From positions 1-64,000 of the forward strand of contig JAPPOQ010000028.1 in assembly GCA_028817895.1 (NCBI GenBank): a stretch of DNA of 64,000 nt, written 5' to 3'. This stretch comes from Ahrensia sp. GTDB taxonomy: Bacteria; Pseudomonadota; Alphaproteobacteria; Rhizobiales; Rhizobiaceae. This document shows positions 46,187-54,962 of the stretch, piece by piece. The notes below the pieces were generated by a model. It was given only the letters and a program-made list of their open reading frames with translations, did not search any database and had not been told where the DNA came from. The first letter of the stretch is position 1; each line of letters starts with the position of its first letter. The position numbers were made by a program, and so were the translations under genes.

Positions 46187-47232
46187 GCAGCCCTGCTTTG
46201 CCGAACGGGACGCGTTGACCGACCAAGCACCAGGTCGGCCTCCCACAATTCCTGACGCGGCGTATCGTCATCGGCAGTGATTTGCTCAATAAGCATCTGA
46301 GCGGCTCGGCGCCCTGCCGCCTGAATGGAAGAGCGCAGGCTGGTAAAAAGGGGCAGCCCGCCTGTTTCCAGCGGGCGCAGAAACGACAGCTGATCATCAT
46401 AGGTGATGACAGAAACATCCTCGCCCAAAGTCTGGCCAGCTTCCGACAAGGCGCGGTGACCACCCATCGCCGGCAATATGCTGGCGTAGATGATGGCGGT
46501 GGGCGGGTTTCTGAGACGCAGAAATCCCAGTGTCGCGTCATAGCCATAGGGCTCGTTCATATCAGCACTTGTCATGAGCGTTGCGTCAATCGTCAGACCA
46601 TTCGCCTCAAGACCCTCGCAAAAACCCGCACGGCGGCGGGCCGCGAAGTTCATGGTCTCCAGCCCATTCACAAGCGCAATACGCCGATGACCGAGATCGA
46701 CAAGGCAATCAACGGCACGCCGGAAGGCGCGGGCATTGTTCACGTCAAGCCAGGAATAGTCGCCATCCACCGTGTCGCTGCGGCCATGCACGATGAACGG
46801 CACATCTAGTGAGCGCAGCAAGTCGATGCGGGCATCATTTACCTCTGGACCATGAACCACAACACCGTCGACCCGGTTGCGACCAGCGAAATCACGATAG
46901 ACATCTTCCTCATCCTGCGTGGACACCACCCTGAGCAGCGCATCATAACCGGCTTGAGAGTAGTGCTCCCCCGCCCCGGCCAGAAAATCGGCAAAATGCG
47001 GATTGATCATCATGTGCTGCGAGAGCGGGATGACATGACCGATTTGCCCCGTACGGCCGGTGGCGAGATTGGCCGCGCTGTTGTTGGGGCGATAGTTCAT
47101 CTGCCGGGCAGCAGCTACGACGCGTTCGCGCGTTCGCTCGCTGACTTCGGGGAACCCGTTCAGCGCGCGGCTGACCGTTGTCTGCGACAAACCCAGCTGC
47201 TGCGACAGCGATTTGAGACTGACCCTGCTCAC
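46183..47232 (-). CDS. aglR: LacI-family regulator of the glucoside locus (AglR-like)
   Basis: A 349-residue repressor from a GTG start at 47232. The N-terminal helix-turn-helix is RVSLKSLSQQLGLSQTTVSR with ALNGFPEVSE after it, then the hinge and a periplasmic-binding-protein-like sugar domain. The longer frame up to 47346 is rejected because it would cover one of two palindromic operators and adds 38 non-family residues. The gene is divergent from aglE, as aglR is in Sinorhizobium meliloti, and probably represses both directions. Confidence 0.88.
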   Translation of the reverse strand: MSRVSLKSLSQQLGLSQTTVSRALNGFPEVSERTRERVVAAARQMNYRPNNSAANLATGRTGQIGHVIPLSQHMMINPHFADFLAGAGEHYSQAGYDALLRVVSTQDEEDVYRDFAGRNRVDGVVVHGPEVNDARIDLLRSLDVPFIVHGRSDTVDGDYSWLDVNNARAFRRAVDCLVDLGHRRIALVNGLETMNFAARRRAGFCEGLEANGLTIDATLMTSADMNEPYGYDATLGFLRLRNPPTAIIYASILPAMGGHRALSEAGQTLGEDVSVITYDDQLSFLRPLETGGLPLFTSLRSSIQAAGRRAAQMLIEQITADDDTPRQELWEADLVLGRSTRPVRQSRAA

Positions 47233-47294
47233 CGTTTCCCGATCTTCATGTCCCTGATTTTCTCGCACTCTTGATCCGATGATACCGGTCGCAG

Positions 47295-47308
47295 CCAAAG
47301 CGCTTTGG
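47295..47308. promoter_or_regulatory. LacI-type operator O1
   Basis: CCAAAGCGCTTTGG is a perfect 14-bp palindrome with the central CG typical of LacI/GalR-family sites. It lies 63 bp upstream of the proposed lacI-type start and is repeated at 47404-47417. Confidence 0.8.
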
Positions 47309-47403
47309 AAAACTTTCAAAATTGCTCGAAGCATCACTCTAGCCACAAACTCAATCTCTCAGCAACATTGACTAGTGGGCAAAAAATGGCGAAGCTCAAC
47401 TAT

Positions 47404-47417
47404 CCAAAGCGCTTTGA
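47404..47417. promoter_or_regulatory. LacI-type operator O2
   Basis: CCAAAGCGCTTTGA matches O1 at 13 of 14 positions and keeps a perfect 12-bp palindromic core (47405-47416). It is 62 bp upstream of the aglE start. The centres of the two sites are 109 bp apart, about 10.4 helical turns, suitable for looping by a tetramer or dimer of dimers. Confidence 0.8.
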
Positions 47418-47478
47418 AGATTGCGCTGTTATTCTATGCCAACGAAAAGCACCAGAAAGGTGCCAGGGAGTTTCCAAT

Positions 47479-48840
47479 ATGAAAAAGACGCTGATCTCGG
47501 CAGTTGTGTCACTGGGACTTTGTTCCACCGCAGCCTTGGCCGACGGACATGCCAATTTGAAGTTTGCGCCGGGCGAAGGTGCCTTCAACTGGGCGAGCTA
47601 TGAGGAATTCAAGAACGCCACCGATCTGTCCGGTCAGACACTTACGATTTTCGGCCCTTGGCGCGGCGATGACCAGACGCTGGTCGAAAACATGTTGGCC
47701 TATTTCGAAGCCGCAACGGGCGCCAGCGTCGATTACGCGTCTTCTGAAAACTACGAGCAGCAGATCGTGATCGACACGCAGGCAGGCTCTCCGCCCAATA
47801 TCGCCGTCCTGCCGCAGCCTGGCCTGATTGCAAATCTCGCTGCCAAAGGGTTGCTCACACCGCTTGGCGAAGACACGGCAAATTGGATGAAGGAGAACTA
47901 TGCGGCCGGGCAGTCCTGGGTCGATCTTGGCTCCTACCCCAATGCAAATGGTGAGAAGGAGTTCTTCGCCTTCTCTTATAAGGCCGATGTGAAATCGCTC
48001 GTCTGGTATTCGCCGGAAAACTTTGAGGATGCGGGCTATGACGTGCCACAGTCCATGGAGGAGTTGAAGGCGCTGACCGATCAAATCGTTGCTGATGGGG
48101 GAACACCCTGGTGCATCGGGCTGGGCTCTGGCGGCGCCACGGGCTGGCCTGCGACCGACTGGGTTGAGGATTTGCTGCTGCGCACGCAGACACCCGATGT
48201 CTACGACCAGTGGGTGAACAACGAACTGAAATTTGATGATCCGAAAATCATCGCGGCCATCGAAGAATTCGGAGCTTTCGCTCGCAACGATGCCTATGTC
48301 GATGGCGGTGCAGGCGCAGTGGCGACGACGGATTTCCGCGACTCTCCGAAAGGTCTCTTCGCGTCACCGCCCAAATGCTACATGCATCGTCAGGCTTCTT
48401 TCATTCCTTCCTTCTTCCCGGATGGCACCGTCGTTGGTGAGGACGTCGATTTCTTTTACTTCCCGGCCTATGCCGACAAAGATCTTGGCAAGCCGGTTCT
48501 GGGTGCGGGAACACTGGCGATCATCACCAAAGACTCGCCCGCTGCACAGGCCTTCATCGACTGGCTGAAGACACCGATCGCGCATGAGATCTGGATGGCT
48601 CAGGGTGGTTTGCTCAGCCAGCACAAGGGTGTGAACCCTGATGTCTATGCCAATGAAGCGGCGAGAAAGCAGGGCGATATTCTGTTGAATGCTACCACGT
48701 TCCGCTTTGACGGCTCGGATCTGATGCCCGGCAAGATCGGCGCCGGCGCATTCTGGACCGGTATGGTGGACTATGCCGGCGGTAAGGACGCAAAAGAGGT
48801 TGCCAGCGAGATTCAGAAAACCTGGGATTCGCTGAACTGA
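47479..48840 (+). CDS. aglE: alpha-glucoside ABC transporter substrate-binding protein
   Basis: Periplasmic receptor of 453 residues, cluster-B sugar-binding type. The signal peptide is MKKTLISAVVSLGLCSTAALA. Internal features include SENYEQQIVIDTQAGSPPNI and WCIGLGSGGATGWPATDWVE. The gene order that follows (two permeases, GH13, ATPase) is that of aglEFGAK, whose receptor binds sucrose, maltose and trehalose. The ATG at 47479 has GGGAG upstream; a longer frame from 47305 would contain the operator. Confidence 0.93.
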   Translation: MKKTLISAVVSLGLCSTAALADGHANLKFAPGEGAFNWASYEEFKNATDLSGQTLTIFGPWRGDDQTLVENMLAYFEAATGASVDYASSENYEQQIVIDTQAGSPPNIAVLPQPGLIANLAAKGLLTPLGEDTANWMKENYAAGQSWVDLGSYPNANGEKEFFAFSYKADVKSLVWYSPENFEDAGYDVPQSMEELKALTDQIVADGGTPWCIGLGSGGATGWPATDWVEDLLLRTQTPDVYDQWVNNELKFDDPKIIAAIEEFGAFARNDAYVDGGAGAVATTDFRDSPKGLFASPPKCYMHRQASFIPSFFPDGTVVGEDVDFFYFPAYADKDLGKPVLGAGTLAIITKDSPAAQAFIDWLKTPIAHEIWMAQGGLLSQHKGVNPDVYANEAARKQGDILLNATTFRFDGSDLMPGKIGAGAFWTGMVDYAGGKDAKEVASEIQKTWDSLN

Positions 48841-48858
48841 GTTGGGGCGAAAGCGACG

Positions 48859-48894
48859 GGGTCTTCCGGAAAAGTGACAGGGACCGGAAGACCC
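48859..48894 (+). terminator. hairpin between aglE and aglF
   Basis: GGGTCTTCCGG and CCGGAAGACCC form a perfect 11-bp stem with a 14-base loop, 18 bp after the aglE stop. The tail is only mildly T-rich. It probably acts as a partial terminator or RNA stabiliser so that receptor exceeds permease. The remaining 220 bp before aglF shows no gene. Confidence 0.65.
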
Positions 48895-49116
48895 TGTTGT
48901 CTTGGTGAACGAGCGGACAAGACCAACTCATTTGGCCAGTTTTCCAAACCACGCAGGCCGTGTCGATTGTGGGTTCTGTTCTGATTTTCTCAGAGTCGCG
49001 CAAAGCTGTAACCGGTAGTGCCTCAGAGGCGATGCAGCGTTGCGTAGCGTGTCGCATGAACCAACTCAGAAGCATGCGTTCCTGAAACCAGTCAGGCCCA
49101 GAGGAAAAGAAGTCAG

Positions 49117-50136
49117 ATGTCGCAACTCATCTTCGCATTGATCACCATGATCATCGGCGTTGGCGGCTGTGTTGCCTATTTCTACGGAACGAACTGGTTG
49201 CTCGACAAGGCCCTGCCTGCTTCAGGCCCCGGCATGACGCCGGCACAGGCCAGTTTCAATATCAACCGCGCCAATGCGATCCGGCCATGGCTGTTTCTCG
49301 GTCCGGCCCTGCTGCTGTTGACGGCCTATCTCATTTATCCTGTCTTTGACTCCGTTCGACTGTCTCTGAAGGACAATCAGGGCATCGAGTGGGTCGGCCT
49401 CGGCAACTATGTCTGGATGGTCAACGATCCGCTGTTTCGCGAGTCGATGTTCAACAATCTGCTGTGGTTGATCGTGGTCCCGACTCTGGCGACCTTCTTT
49501 GGACTCATCATAGCCGCGCTGACCGACCGAATCTGGTGGGGCAATATCGCCAAGACCATTATTTTCATGCCCATGGCGATTTCTTTTGTCGGCGCCACAG
49601 TGATCTGGAAATTTGTCTATGATTATCGCTCGGAAGGCTCGGAGCAGATTGGCATATTGAACGCTGTCGTCACCGCACTTGGCGGTGAGCCTCAGGCCTG
49701 GATCACCATTACCCCATACTGGAACAGTATTTTTCTGATGGTGATCCTGATCTGGATCCAGACCGGTTTTGCCATGGTCATCCTTTCCGCTGCGCTGCGC
49801 GGCGTGCCGGAGGAAACGATTGAGGCCGCCGTTATCGATGGTGCCAATCCGATCCAGATTTTCTTCAAGATTATCGTGCCGCAGATCTGGGGCACGATCG
49901 CCGTTGTGTGGACCACCATCACCATTCTCGTGCTGAAGGTTTTCGATATCGTGCTGGCCATGACCAACGGTCAGTGGAACACGCAGGTGCTCGCCAATCT
50001 GATGTTTGACTGGATGTTCCGCGGCGGCGGAGATTTCGGACGGGGCGCCGCGATCGCGGTCGTGATCATGGTGCTCGTAATCCCGATCATGGTTTGGAAC
50101 ATCCGACGGGCCAATGCCGAAATGGGAGGGCATTGA
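49117..50136 (+). CDS. aglF: alpha-glucoside ABC permease AglF
   Basis: MalF-type permease of 339 residues with TM segments at the N-terminus (LIFALITMIIGVGGCVAYF), near 60-80, and four more. The EAA loop contacting the ATPase is EETIEAAVIDGANPIQIFFK. AGAGGAAAAGAAG precedes the ATG. It is followed directly by aglG. Confidence 0.93.
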   Translation: MSQLIFALITMIIGVGGCVAYFYGTNWLLDKALPASGPGMTPAQASFNINRANAIRPWLFLGPALLLLTAYLIYPVFDSVRLSLKDNQGIEWVGLGNYVWMVNDPLFRESMFNNLLWLIVVPTLATFFGLIIAALTDRIWWGNIAKTIIFMPMAISFVGATVIWKFVYDYRSEGSEQIGILNAVVTALGGEPQAWITITPYWNSIFLMVILIWIQTGFAMVILSAALRGVPEETIEAAVIDGANPIQIFFKIIVPQIWGTIAVVWTTITILVLKVFDIVLAMTNGQWNTQVLANLMFDWMFRGGGDFGRGAAIAVVIMVLVIPIMVWNIRRANAEMGGH

Positions 50137-50137
50137 G

Positions 50138-51301
50138 ATGGCCGCCGCAGCAAAACGGCGTTGGTTGAGCGGCTCTCCGCTGACGCTGGCCGTTCACCTT
50201 TCAGCATTCCTGCTTGTAGCGCTTTGGCTGTTGCCAACGCTTGGCCTTTTCATCTCTTCCGTGCGCGACAAGGACCAGATCGCGACGTCCGGCTGGTGGA
50301 CGGCTTTGACTGCAACCGAGCAGCGCCAGATCTATCGTGCGCCGGGCGCAGACGGACAGAACGAACGTGATAGCCAGTTTGTCATCTCCGGCAATGTGCT
50401 GGAGGGCGGAACGGGTACAATTTCAGCCTTTGGCATTTCAAGCCGCGAGGTGGAGCAATTTGCTGCCGGAGACACTGCAGAGCTTCGAAACGGGGCGAAG
50501 CTGACGGTTCAGGCCAATGGTGATTTCGAAATCATCAGGGACGAGGCGTTCGAGCGCAGCCGTGGTCAGCGCATCTTTTTCACCGCGACCACCCCACCGC
50601 GCTTTACGCTTGAAAATTACGGCCTGGTGATCAATGCGGAAAGTCTTGGGCAAAGCTTCATCAACTCGCTGACGGTGGCGATCCCGGCAACGATCATACC
50701 CATCCTGATCGCAGCCTTTGCCGCCTATGCACTCTCCTGGATGGAGTTTCCGGGCAGGGCCATTCTCATCGCTGTCGTGGTGGGGCTGCTCGTAGTGCCG
50801 TTGCAGATGTCACTGATTCCGCTGCTGACGGCCTACAACAGCATCGGTGACCTGTTCGGCGTTCCAAGCAAAACCTATCTTGGAATTTGGCTTGCCCATA
50901 CGGGCTTCGGTCTGCCCTTGGCGATCTATTTACTGCGAAACTATATTGCCGGTCTGCCGCGCGAAATCATGGAATCGGCGCGAGTGGATGGTGCAACGGA
51001 TTTTCAGATTTTCCTGAAGATCATCCTGCCGCTGTCCTTCCCGGCCCTTGCCTCTTTCGCAATCTTCCAGTTTCTGTGGGTCTGGAACGATCTTCTGGTT
51101 GCGCTCGTGTTCCTGGGCGCCGGTGATGACGAATTGGTGCTGACCGGACGCCTCGTTAATCTTCTGGGGTCGCGTGGCGGAGACTGGCACATTCTGACCG
51201 CCTCCGCCTTCATCACGATCATCGTGCCACTGATCGTGTTCCTGTCTCTGCAACGCTATCTGGTCCGGGGTCTTTTGGCCGGGTCGGTCAAGGGAGGCTG
51301 A
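50138..51301 (+). CDS. aglG: alpha-glucoside ABC permease AglG
   Basis: MalG-type permease of 387 residues. A large periplasmic insert of about 110 residues lies between TM1 and TM2, then five TM segments. The EAA loop is REIMESARVDGATDFQIFLK. The ATG at 50138 is 1 bp after the aglF stop and has GGGAGGG upstream; an earlier ATG at 50114 lies inside aglF. Confidence 0.93.
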   Translation: MAAAAKRRWLSGSPLTLAVHLSAFLLVALWLLPTLGLFISSVRDKDQIATSGWWTALTATEQRQIYRAPGADGQNERDSQFVISGNVLEGGTGTISAFGISSREVEQFAAGDTAELRNGAKLTVQANGDFEIIRDEAFERSRGQRIFFTATTPPRFTLENYGLVINAESLGQSFINSLTVAIPATIIPILIAAFAAYALSWMEFPGRAILIAVVVGLLVVPLQMSLIPLLTAYNSIGDLFGVPSKTYLGIWLAHTGFGLPLAIYLLRNYIAGLPREIMESARVDGATDFQIFLKIILPLSFPALASFAIFQFLWVWNDLLVALVFLGAGDDELVLTGRLVNLLGSRGGDWHILTASAFITIIVPLIVFLSLQRYLVRGLLAGSVKGG

Positions 51302-51311
51302 GTCACCCGTC

Positions 51312-52982
51312 ATGACCATCGCTACTCTGCAACGCCCAAACGGAAAGCGCACCATCGATTTGTCCGACAAGGATTGGTGGCGCGGTGCCGTGATCTACCA
51401 AATCTATCCGCGCTCCTTCATGGATTTGTCGGGCGACGGTGTGGGTGATCTCGCGGGCATCGCCGCCCGCATGAATTACATTGCGTCATTGGGCGTCGAT
51501 GCGATTTGGATTTCGCCCTTCTTCCCTTCGCCGATGAAAGATTTCGGCTACGACGTTTCCGACTACACCAATGTTGATCCGATGTTCGGCACGCTTCATG
51601 ACTTCGACCAGGTCATACAGGAAGCCCATGCCAATGGCGTGCGGGTGATGATCGACCAGGTCATTTCGCACACCTCAGACCAGCATGCCTGGTTTGGTGA
51701 AAGCGCATCGAGCCGCGATAATGACAAGGCCGATTGGTATGTCTGGGCGGATGCCAAACCGGATGGATCGCCTCCCAACAATTGGCTGTCGATCTTCGGC
51801 GGCTCGGCCTGGCAGTGGCACAGTGGACGCTGCCAATACTATCTGCACAATTTCCTGACATCGCAGCCTGATCTCAACTTCCACAATCGGGATGTGCAGG
51901 ACGCGCTGCTGGACACGGTTCGCTTCTGGCTTGAGCGGGGAGTCGACGGGTTTCGGCTCGATACGATCAACTTCTACTTTCACGACAAGCAGTTGCGCGA
52001 CAATCCGGCTTTGAGCGAAGCCGACCGCAACGATTCCATCGCCCCCAAGGTCAACCCCTACAACTATCAGAACCACATCCACGACAAGAACCAACCGGAG
52101 AATCTGAAGTTCCTGGAACGACTCCGCACCGTCATGGATGAGTATCCAGCTATCGCTGCCGTGGGCGAAGTCGGCGACGCGCAATATGGTCTGAAGCTCA
52201 TTTCCGACTACACGTCAGGCGATGAGCGGATGCAGATGTGCTACTCATTTGATTTCCTGTCGCCCGAATTGCCGACCGTGGAGCGCATCGCAAATGTTCT
52301 CACCAAGATGCAAGAGGCAGCGCCGGATGGATGGCTGTGCTGGGCTTTCTCCAATCATGACGTCATGCGCCACGCCTCTCGCTGGGGCGCATCGGTTGCG
52401 GACCAGACCAACTATCTGAAACTGCTATCGGCTCTCTTGTTTTCGCTTCGCGGTTCCGTGTGCATCTATCAAGGTGAAGAATTGGGGCTGACAGAAGCCG
52501 ATATCGCCTTTGAGGACTTGCAGGACCCTTACGGCAAGCAATTCTGGCCGGAGTTCAAGGGACGAGACGGTTGCCGCACGCCAATGGTTTGGGACGAGAG
52601 AGAGCAGAATTGCGGATTCTCGAACGCTGAAACCTGGTTGCCGATTCCTCCCGAACATAGGGCGTTGGCCGTTTCCGAGCAGGACCATCTGCCCGCCTCG
52701 CTTCTCAACCACTACCGACAGATGCTCACCTTCAGAGCCGAAAATCTCCCGCTTTCAAAGGGTGATCTGGAGATTGTAATCGCTACAGGCCCTGTCCTTG
52801 CCTTCACACGCAGACATGAAAACCAGCGCATCTTCTGCGCGTTCAATATGAGCGAGGATGAGCAAACCATCGACGCTCCGGAAAGGTTGGGCGAGGTTCT
52901 TGAAGGCCACGGCTTCGCCTGCCGCATGGATGAAGAAACGATCACTCTTGAAGCCTGGAACGCGTTCTATGCTCGTACCTGA
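51312..52982 (+). CDS. aglA: GH13 alpha-glucosidase AglA
   Basis: Cytoplasmic alpha-glucosidase or oligo-1,6-glucosidase type of 556 residues. Catalytic residues are nucleophile D217 (GFRLDTINF), acid/base E286 (AAVGEVGDA) and D350 (AFSNHD). The N-terminus YQIYPRSFMDLSGDGVGDL is the usual GH13_23/GH13_30-like start. It is placed between the permeases and the ATPase, as in the S. meliloti agl operon, and splits imported sucrose, maltose or related glucosides. Confidence 0.95.
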   Translation: MTIATLQRPNGKRTIDLSDKDWWRGAVIYQIYPRSFMDLSGDGVGDLAGIAARMNYIASLGVDAIWISPFFPSPMKDFGYDVSDYTNVDPMFGTLHDFDQVIQEAHANGVRVMIDQVISHTSDQHAWFGESASSRDNDKADWYVWADAKPDGSPPNNWLSIFGGSAWQWHSGRCQYYLHNFLTSQPDLNFHNRDVQDALLDTVRFWLERGVDGFRLDTINFYFHDKQLRDNPALSEADRNDSIAPKVNPYNYQNHIHDKNQPENLKFLERLRTVMDEYPAIAAVGEVGDAQYGLKLISDYTSGDERMQMCYSFDFLSPELPTVERIANVLTKMQEAAPDGWLCWAFSNHDVMRHASRWGASVADQTNYLKLLSALLFSLRGSVCIYQGEELGLTEADIAFEDLQDPYGKQFWPEFKGRDGCRTPMVWDEREQNCGFSNAETWLPIPPEHRALAVSEQDHLPASLLNHYRQMLTFRAENLPLSKGDLEIVIATGPVLAFTRRHENQRIFCAFNMSEDEQTIDAPERLGEVLEGHGFACRMDEETITLEAWNAFYART

Positions 52983-53012
52983 TGCCGTCATGACAACTGG
53001 AAGGGGGAGGCC

Positions 53013-54104
53013 ATGACCGCCGTTACCTTGCGCAACATCAAGAAGGCCTATGGCCCTGTTGAAGTGATTCACGGCGTTGACCTGGACATTCAGGATGGCG
53101 AGTTCGTCGTTTTCGTCGGCCCGTCAGGCTGTGGCAAATCCACACTTTTGCGCATGATCGCCGGGTTGGAGAGCATCACCGGCGGCGACATGCATATTGG
53201 CGGCGATCTCGTCAATGACGTTCCGCCATCCCAACGCGGCATCGCTATGGTGTTCCAGTCCTACGCGCTCTACCCGCACATGACGGTGTATGACAATATG
53301 GCATTTGGCATGCGCATCGCCAAAGCCTCACGTTCCGAGATCGAAGAGCGCCTTCAGGCGGCAGCCGAAATCTTGCAACTCACACCCTATCTTGATCGGT
53401 TGCCGAAAGCCCTGTCGGGTGGTCAGAGGCAACGCGTTGCGATCGGTCGCGCCATCTGCCGCGACCCCAAAGTCTTTCTGTTTGATGAGCCGCTTTCCAA
53501 CCTGGATGCCGCGTTACGCGTCGCCACCCGCATTGAAATCGCCAAGCTGAAAGAGAGCCTCCCGGACTCCACGATGATTTATGTGACCCATGATCAGGTG
53601 GAAGCCATGACGCTGGCTGACCGCATCGTCGTCTTGTCTGCCGGGCGCATCGAGCAGGTCGGTTCACCCATCGAACTCTATGAGCGACCAGCCAATCTTT
53701 TCGTGGCACAGTTCATCGGATCGCCGGCCATGAATGTCGTGCCCGCGACCATTACAAAGGCCGGCAAGTCCACAAAGGTGAGCATTCAGGGGCAGAGCGG
53801 TGAAATTTCTGTGCCCATCGCAACGCCAGAGCAGATGACCGGAAAATCAGTGAGCCTCGGTTTCCGGCCCGAAGACATGCATGTCGATACCGGGAAGAAG
53901 ACCCATGTCACCGGAGAAATCACTCTAGTGGAATCGCTGGGGGAAGTGACCAATCTCTATGTTGACGTGGGCGATGTTGCAGAGCCGATCGTTGCAAAGG
54001 TGGCGGGCACCCACGACTACAAGCGGCACTCGAAAATTGGCATCAGCGCAGATACGACCAAGATGCATTTGTTCGACGAAGAAGGTCGCTCATTGGCCGT
54101 GTGA
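53013..54104 (+). CDS. aglK: alpha-glucoside ABC ATPase AglK
   Basis: MalK/UgpC-type ATPase of 363 residues. Walker A GPSGCGKST, the signature LSGGQRQRVAIGRA and Walker B LFDEPLSNLDA are all present, followed by the TOBE regulatory domain (SLGFRPEDMHV). It drives the AglE/F/G complex. GGGGAGG lies before the ATG. Its 3' end overlaps the convergent MBL-fold gene by 15 bp. Confidence 0.95.
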   Translation: MTAVTLRNIKKAYGPVEVIHGVDLDIQDGEFVVFVGPSGCGKSTLLRMIAGLESITGGDMHIGGDLVNDVPPSQRGIAMVFQSYALYPHMTVYDNMAFGMRIAKASRSEIEERLQAAAEILQLTPYLDRLPKALSGGQRQRVAIGRAICRDPKVFLFDEPLSNLDAALRVATRIEIAKLKESLPDSTMIYVTHDQVEAMTLADRIVVLSAGRIEQVGSPIELYERPANLFVAQFIGSPAMNVVPATITKAGKSTKVSIQGQSGEISVPIATPEQMTGKSVSLGFRPEDMHVDTGKKTHVTGEITLVESLGEVTNLYVDVGDVAEPIVAKVAGTHDYKRHSKIGISADTTKMHLFDEEGRSLAV

Positions 54105-54962
54105 TTGGGGCGCGGCGAGATCAATCACCATCAGATCCTCAGCAATATCGGCCTTGCCTGAAAAGTGCGCGCGCATGTGATAGAGCATCTTGTCGCGTGA
54201 CGTCGCGTCATCCATCGCGGTGCGCAGATGAGTGAGCAGCAGCTGTTTGACTCGGCAACGCCCGGCAAGCTGTGCAATCTCCACCGCATCCGGCGACATG
54301 GACCGAATGAAGGGATGGGCTTCGTCGCCCACCATGCGGTAGCACCAATGGATCAACAGATCGGCACCGCGCGCCAACGTCTCCACGTCATCGCAAAGGG
54401 CCGTGTCTCCGGTGTAGACAAATGACGCATCGGCTGTGTCCAGGCGAAACGCCATGCAGGTGAGTTGCGGTTGCGCGTGTGGTGCGTTGCAGCTTGAAAG
54501 GCACCACAGGCCAGCATCAATGCGATGACCCGGTTCAATCTCCACGACATGCGGTTCAGGCCAAGGCCGAGGCAACACGCCACCACGCTCTTCCCAGACT
54601 TCCTGGCTGCCAGGGTTTTCCGTTCGCGCGATCAAATCCGTTGCAAACACGCCATGGCGTCCAAACAGCTTTTCAGTGATCTCTGCGATTGGGGGCGGGC
54701 CGAACACTTTGACGGGCGCACCGCCTTCATCCCAGGCTGCATGCACGAGCCGGGCATAATCCATCATGTGGTCGGAATGCAGATGTGTGAAAAAAATATG
54801 GGTGATGTCTGACGGTCTGCGACCAGACTGGATCAGGCGGTCAAAGACTCCGCCGCCGCAATCAAGCAAGACCCTGTCTTCGCCAATTTCCACCAGATAG
54901 CCGGAGGATGCGCGCCGCACGCTTGGCTCGGGACAACCTGTTCCCAGACAGATGATCTTCAT
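54090..54962 (-). CDS. metallo-beta-lactamase-fold hydrolase
   Basis: A 290-residue MBL-fold enzyme with the RNase Z/arylsulfatase-like layout. The metal motif THLHSDH supplies H60, H62, D64 and H65. Later ligands are in VYTGDTALCDD and LLLTHL. It may hydrolyse an ester, lactone or sulfate ester. The start overlaps the sulfatase stop by ATGA, so both act together and probably sequentially. Cytoplasmic. Confidence 0.86.
   Translation of the reverse strand: MKIICLGTGCPEPSVRRASSGYLVEIGEDRVLLDCGGGVFDRLIQSGRRPSDITHIFFTHLHSDHMMDYARLVHAAWDEGGAPVKVFGPPPIAEITEKLFGRHGVFATDLIARTENPGSQEVWEERGGVLPRPWPEPHVVEIEPGHRIDAGLWCLSSCNAPHAQPQLTCMAFRLDTADASFVYTGDTALCDDVETLARGADLLIHWCYRMVGDEAHPFIRSMSPDAVEIAQLAGRCRVKQLLLTHLRTAMDDATSRDKMLYHMRAHFSGKADIAEDLMVIDLAAPQSHGQ

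Noticed and set aside
47233-47346. N-terminal extension of the LacI regulator
   Set aside because: It would place operator O1 inside the coding region and precedes the normal family start by 38 residues.
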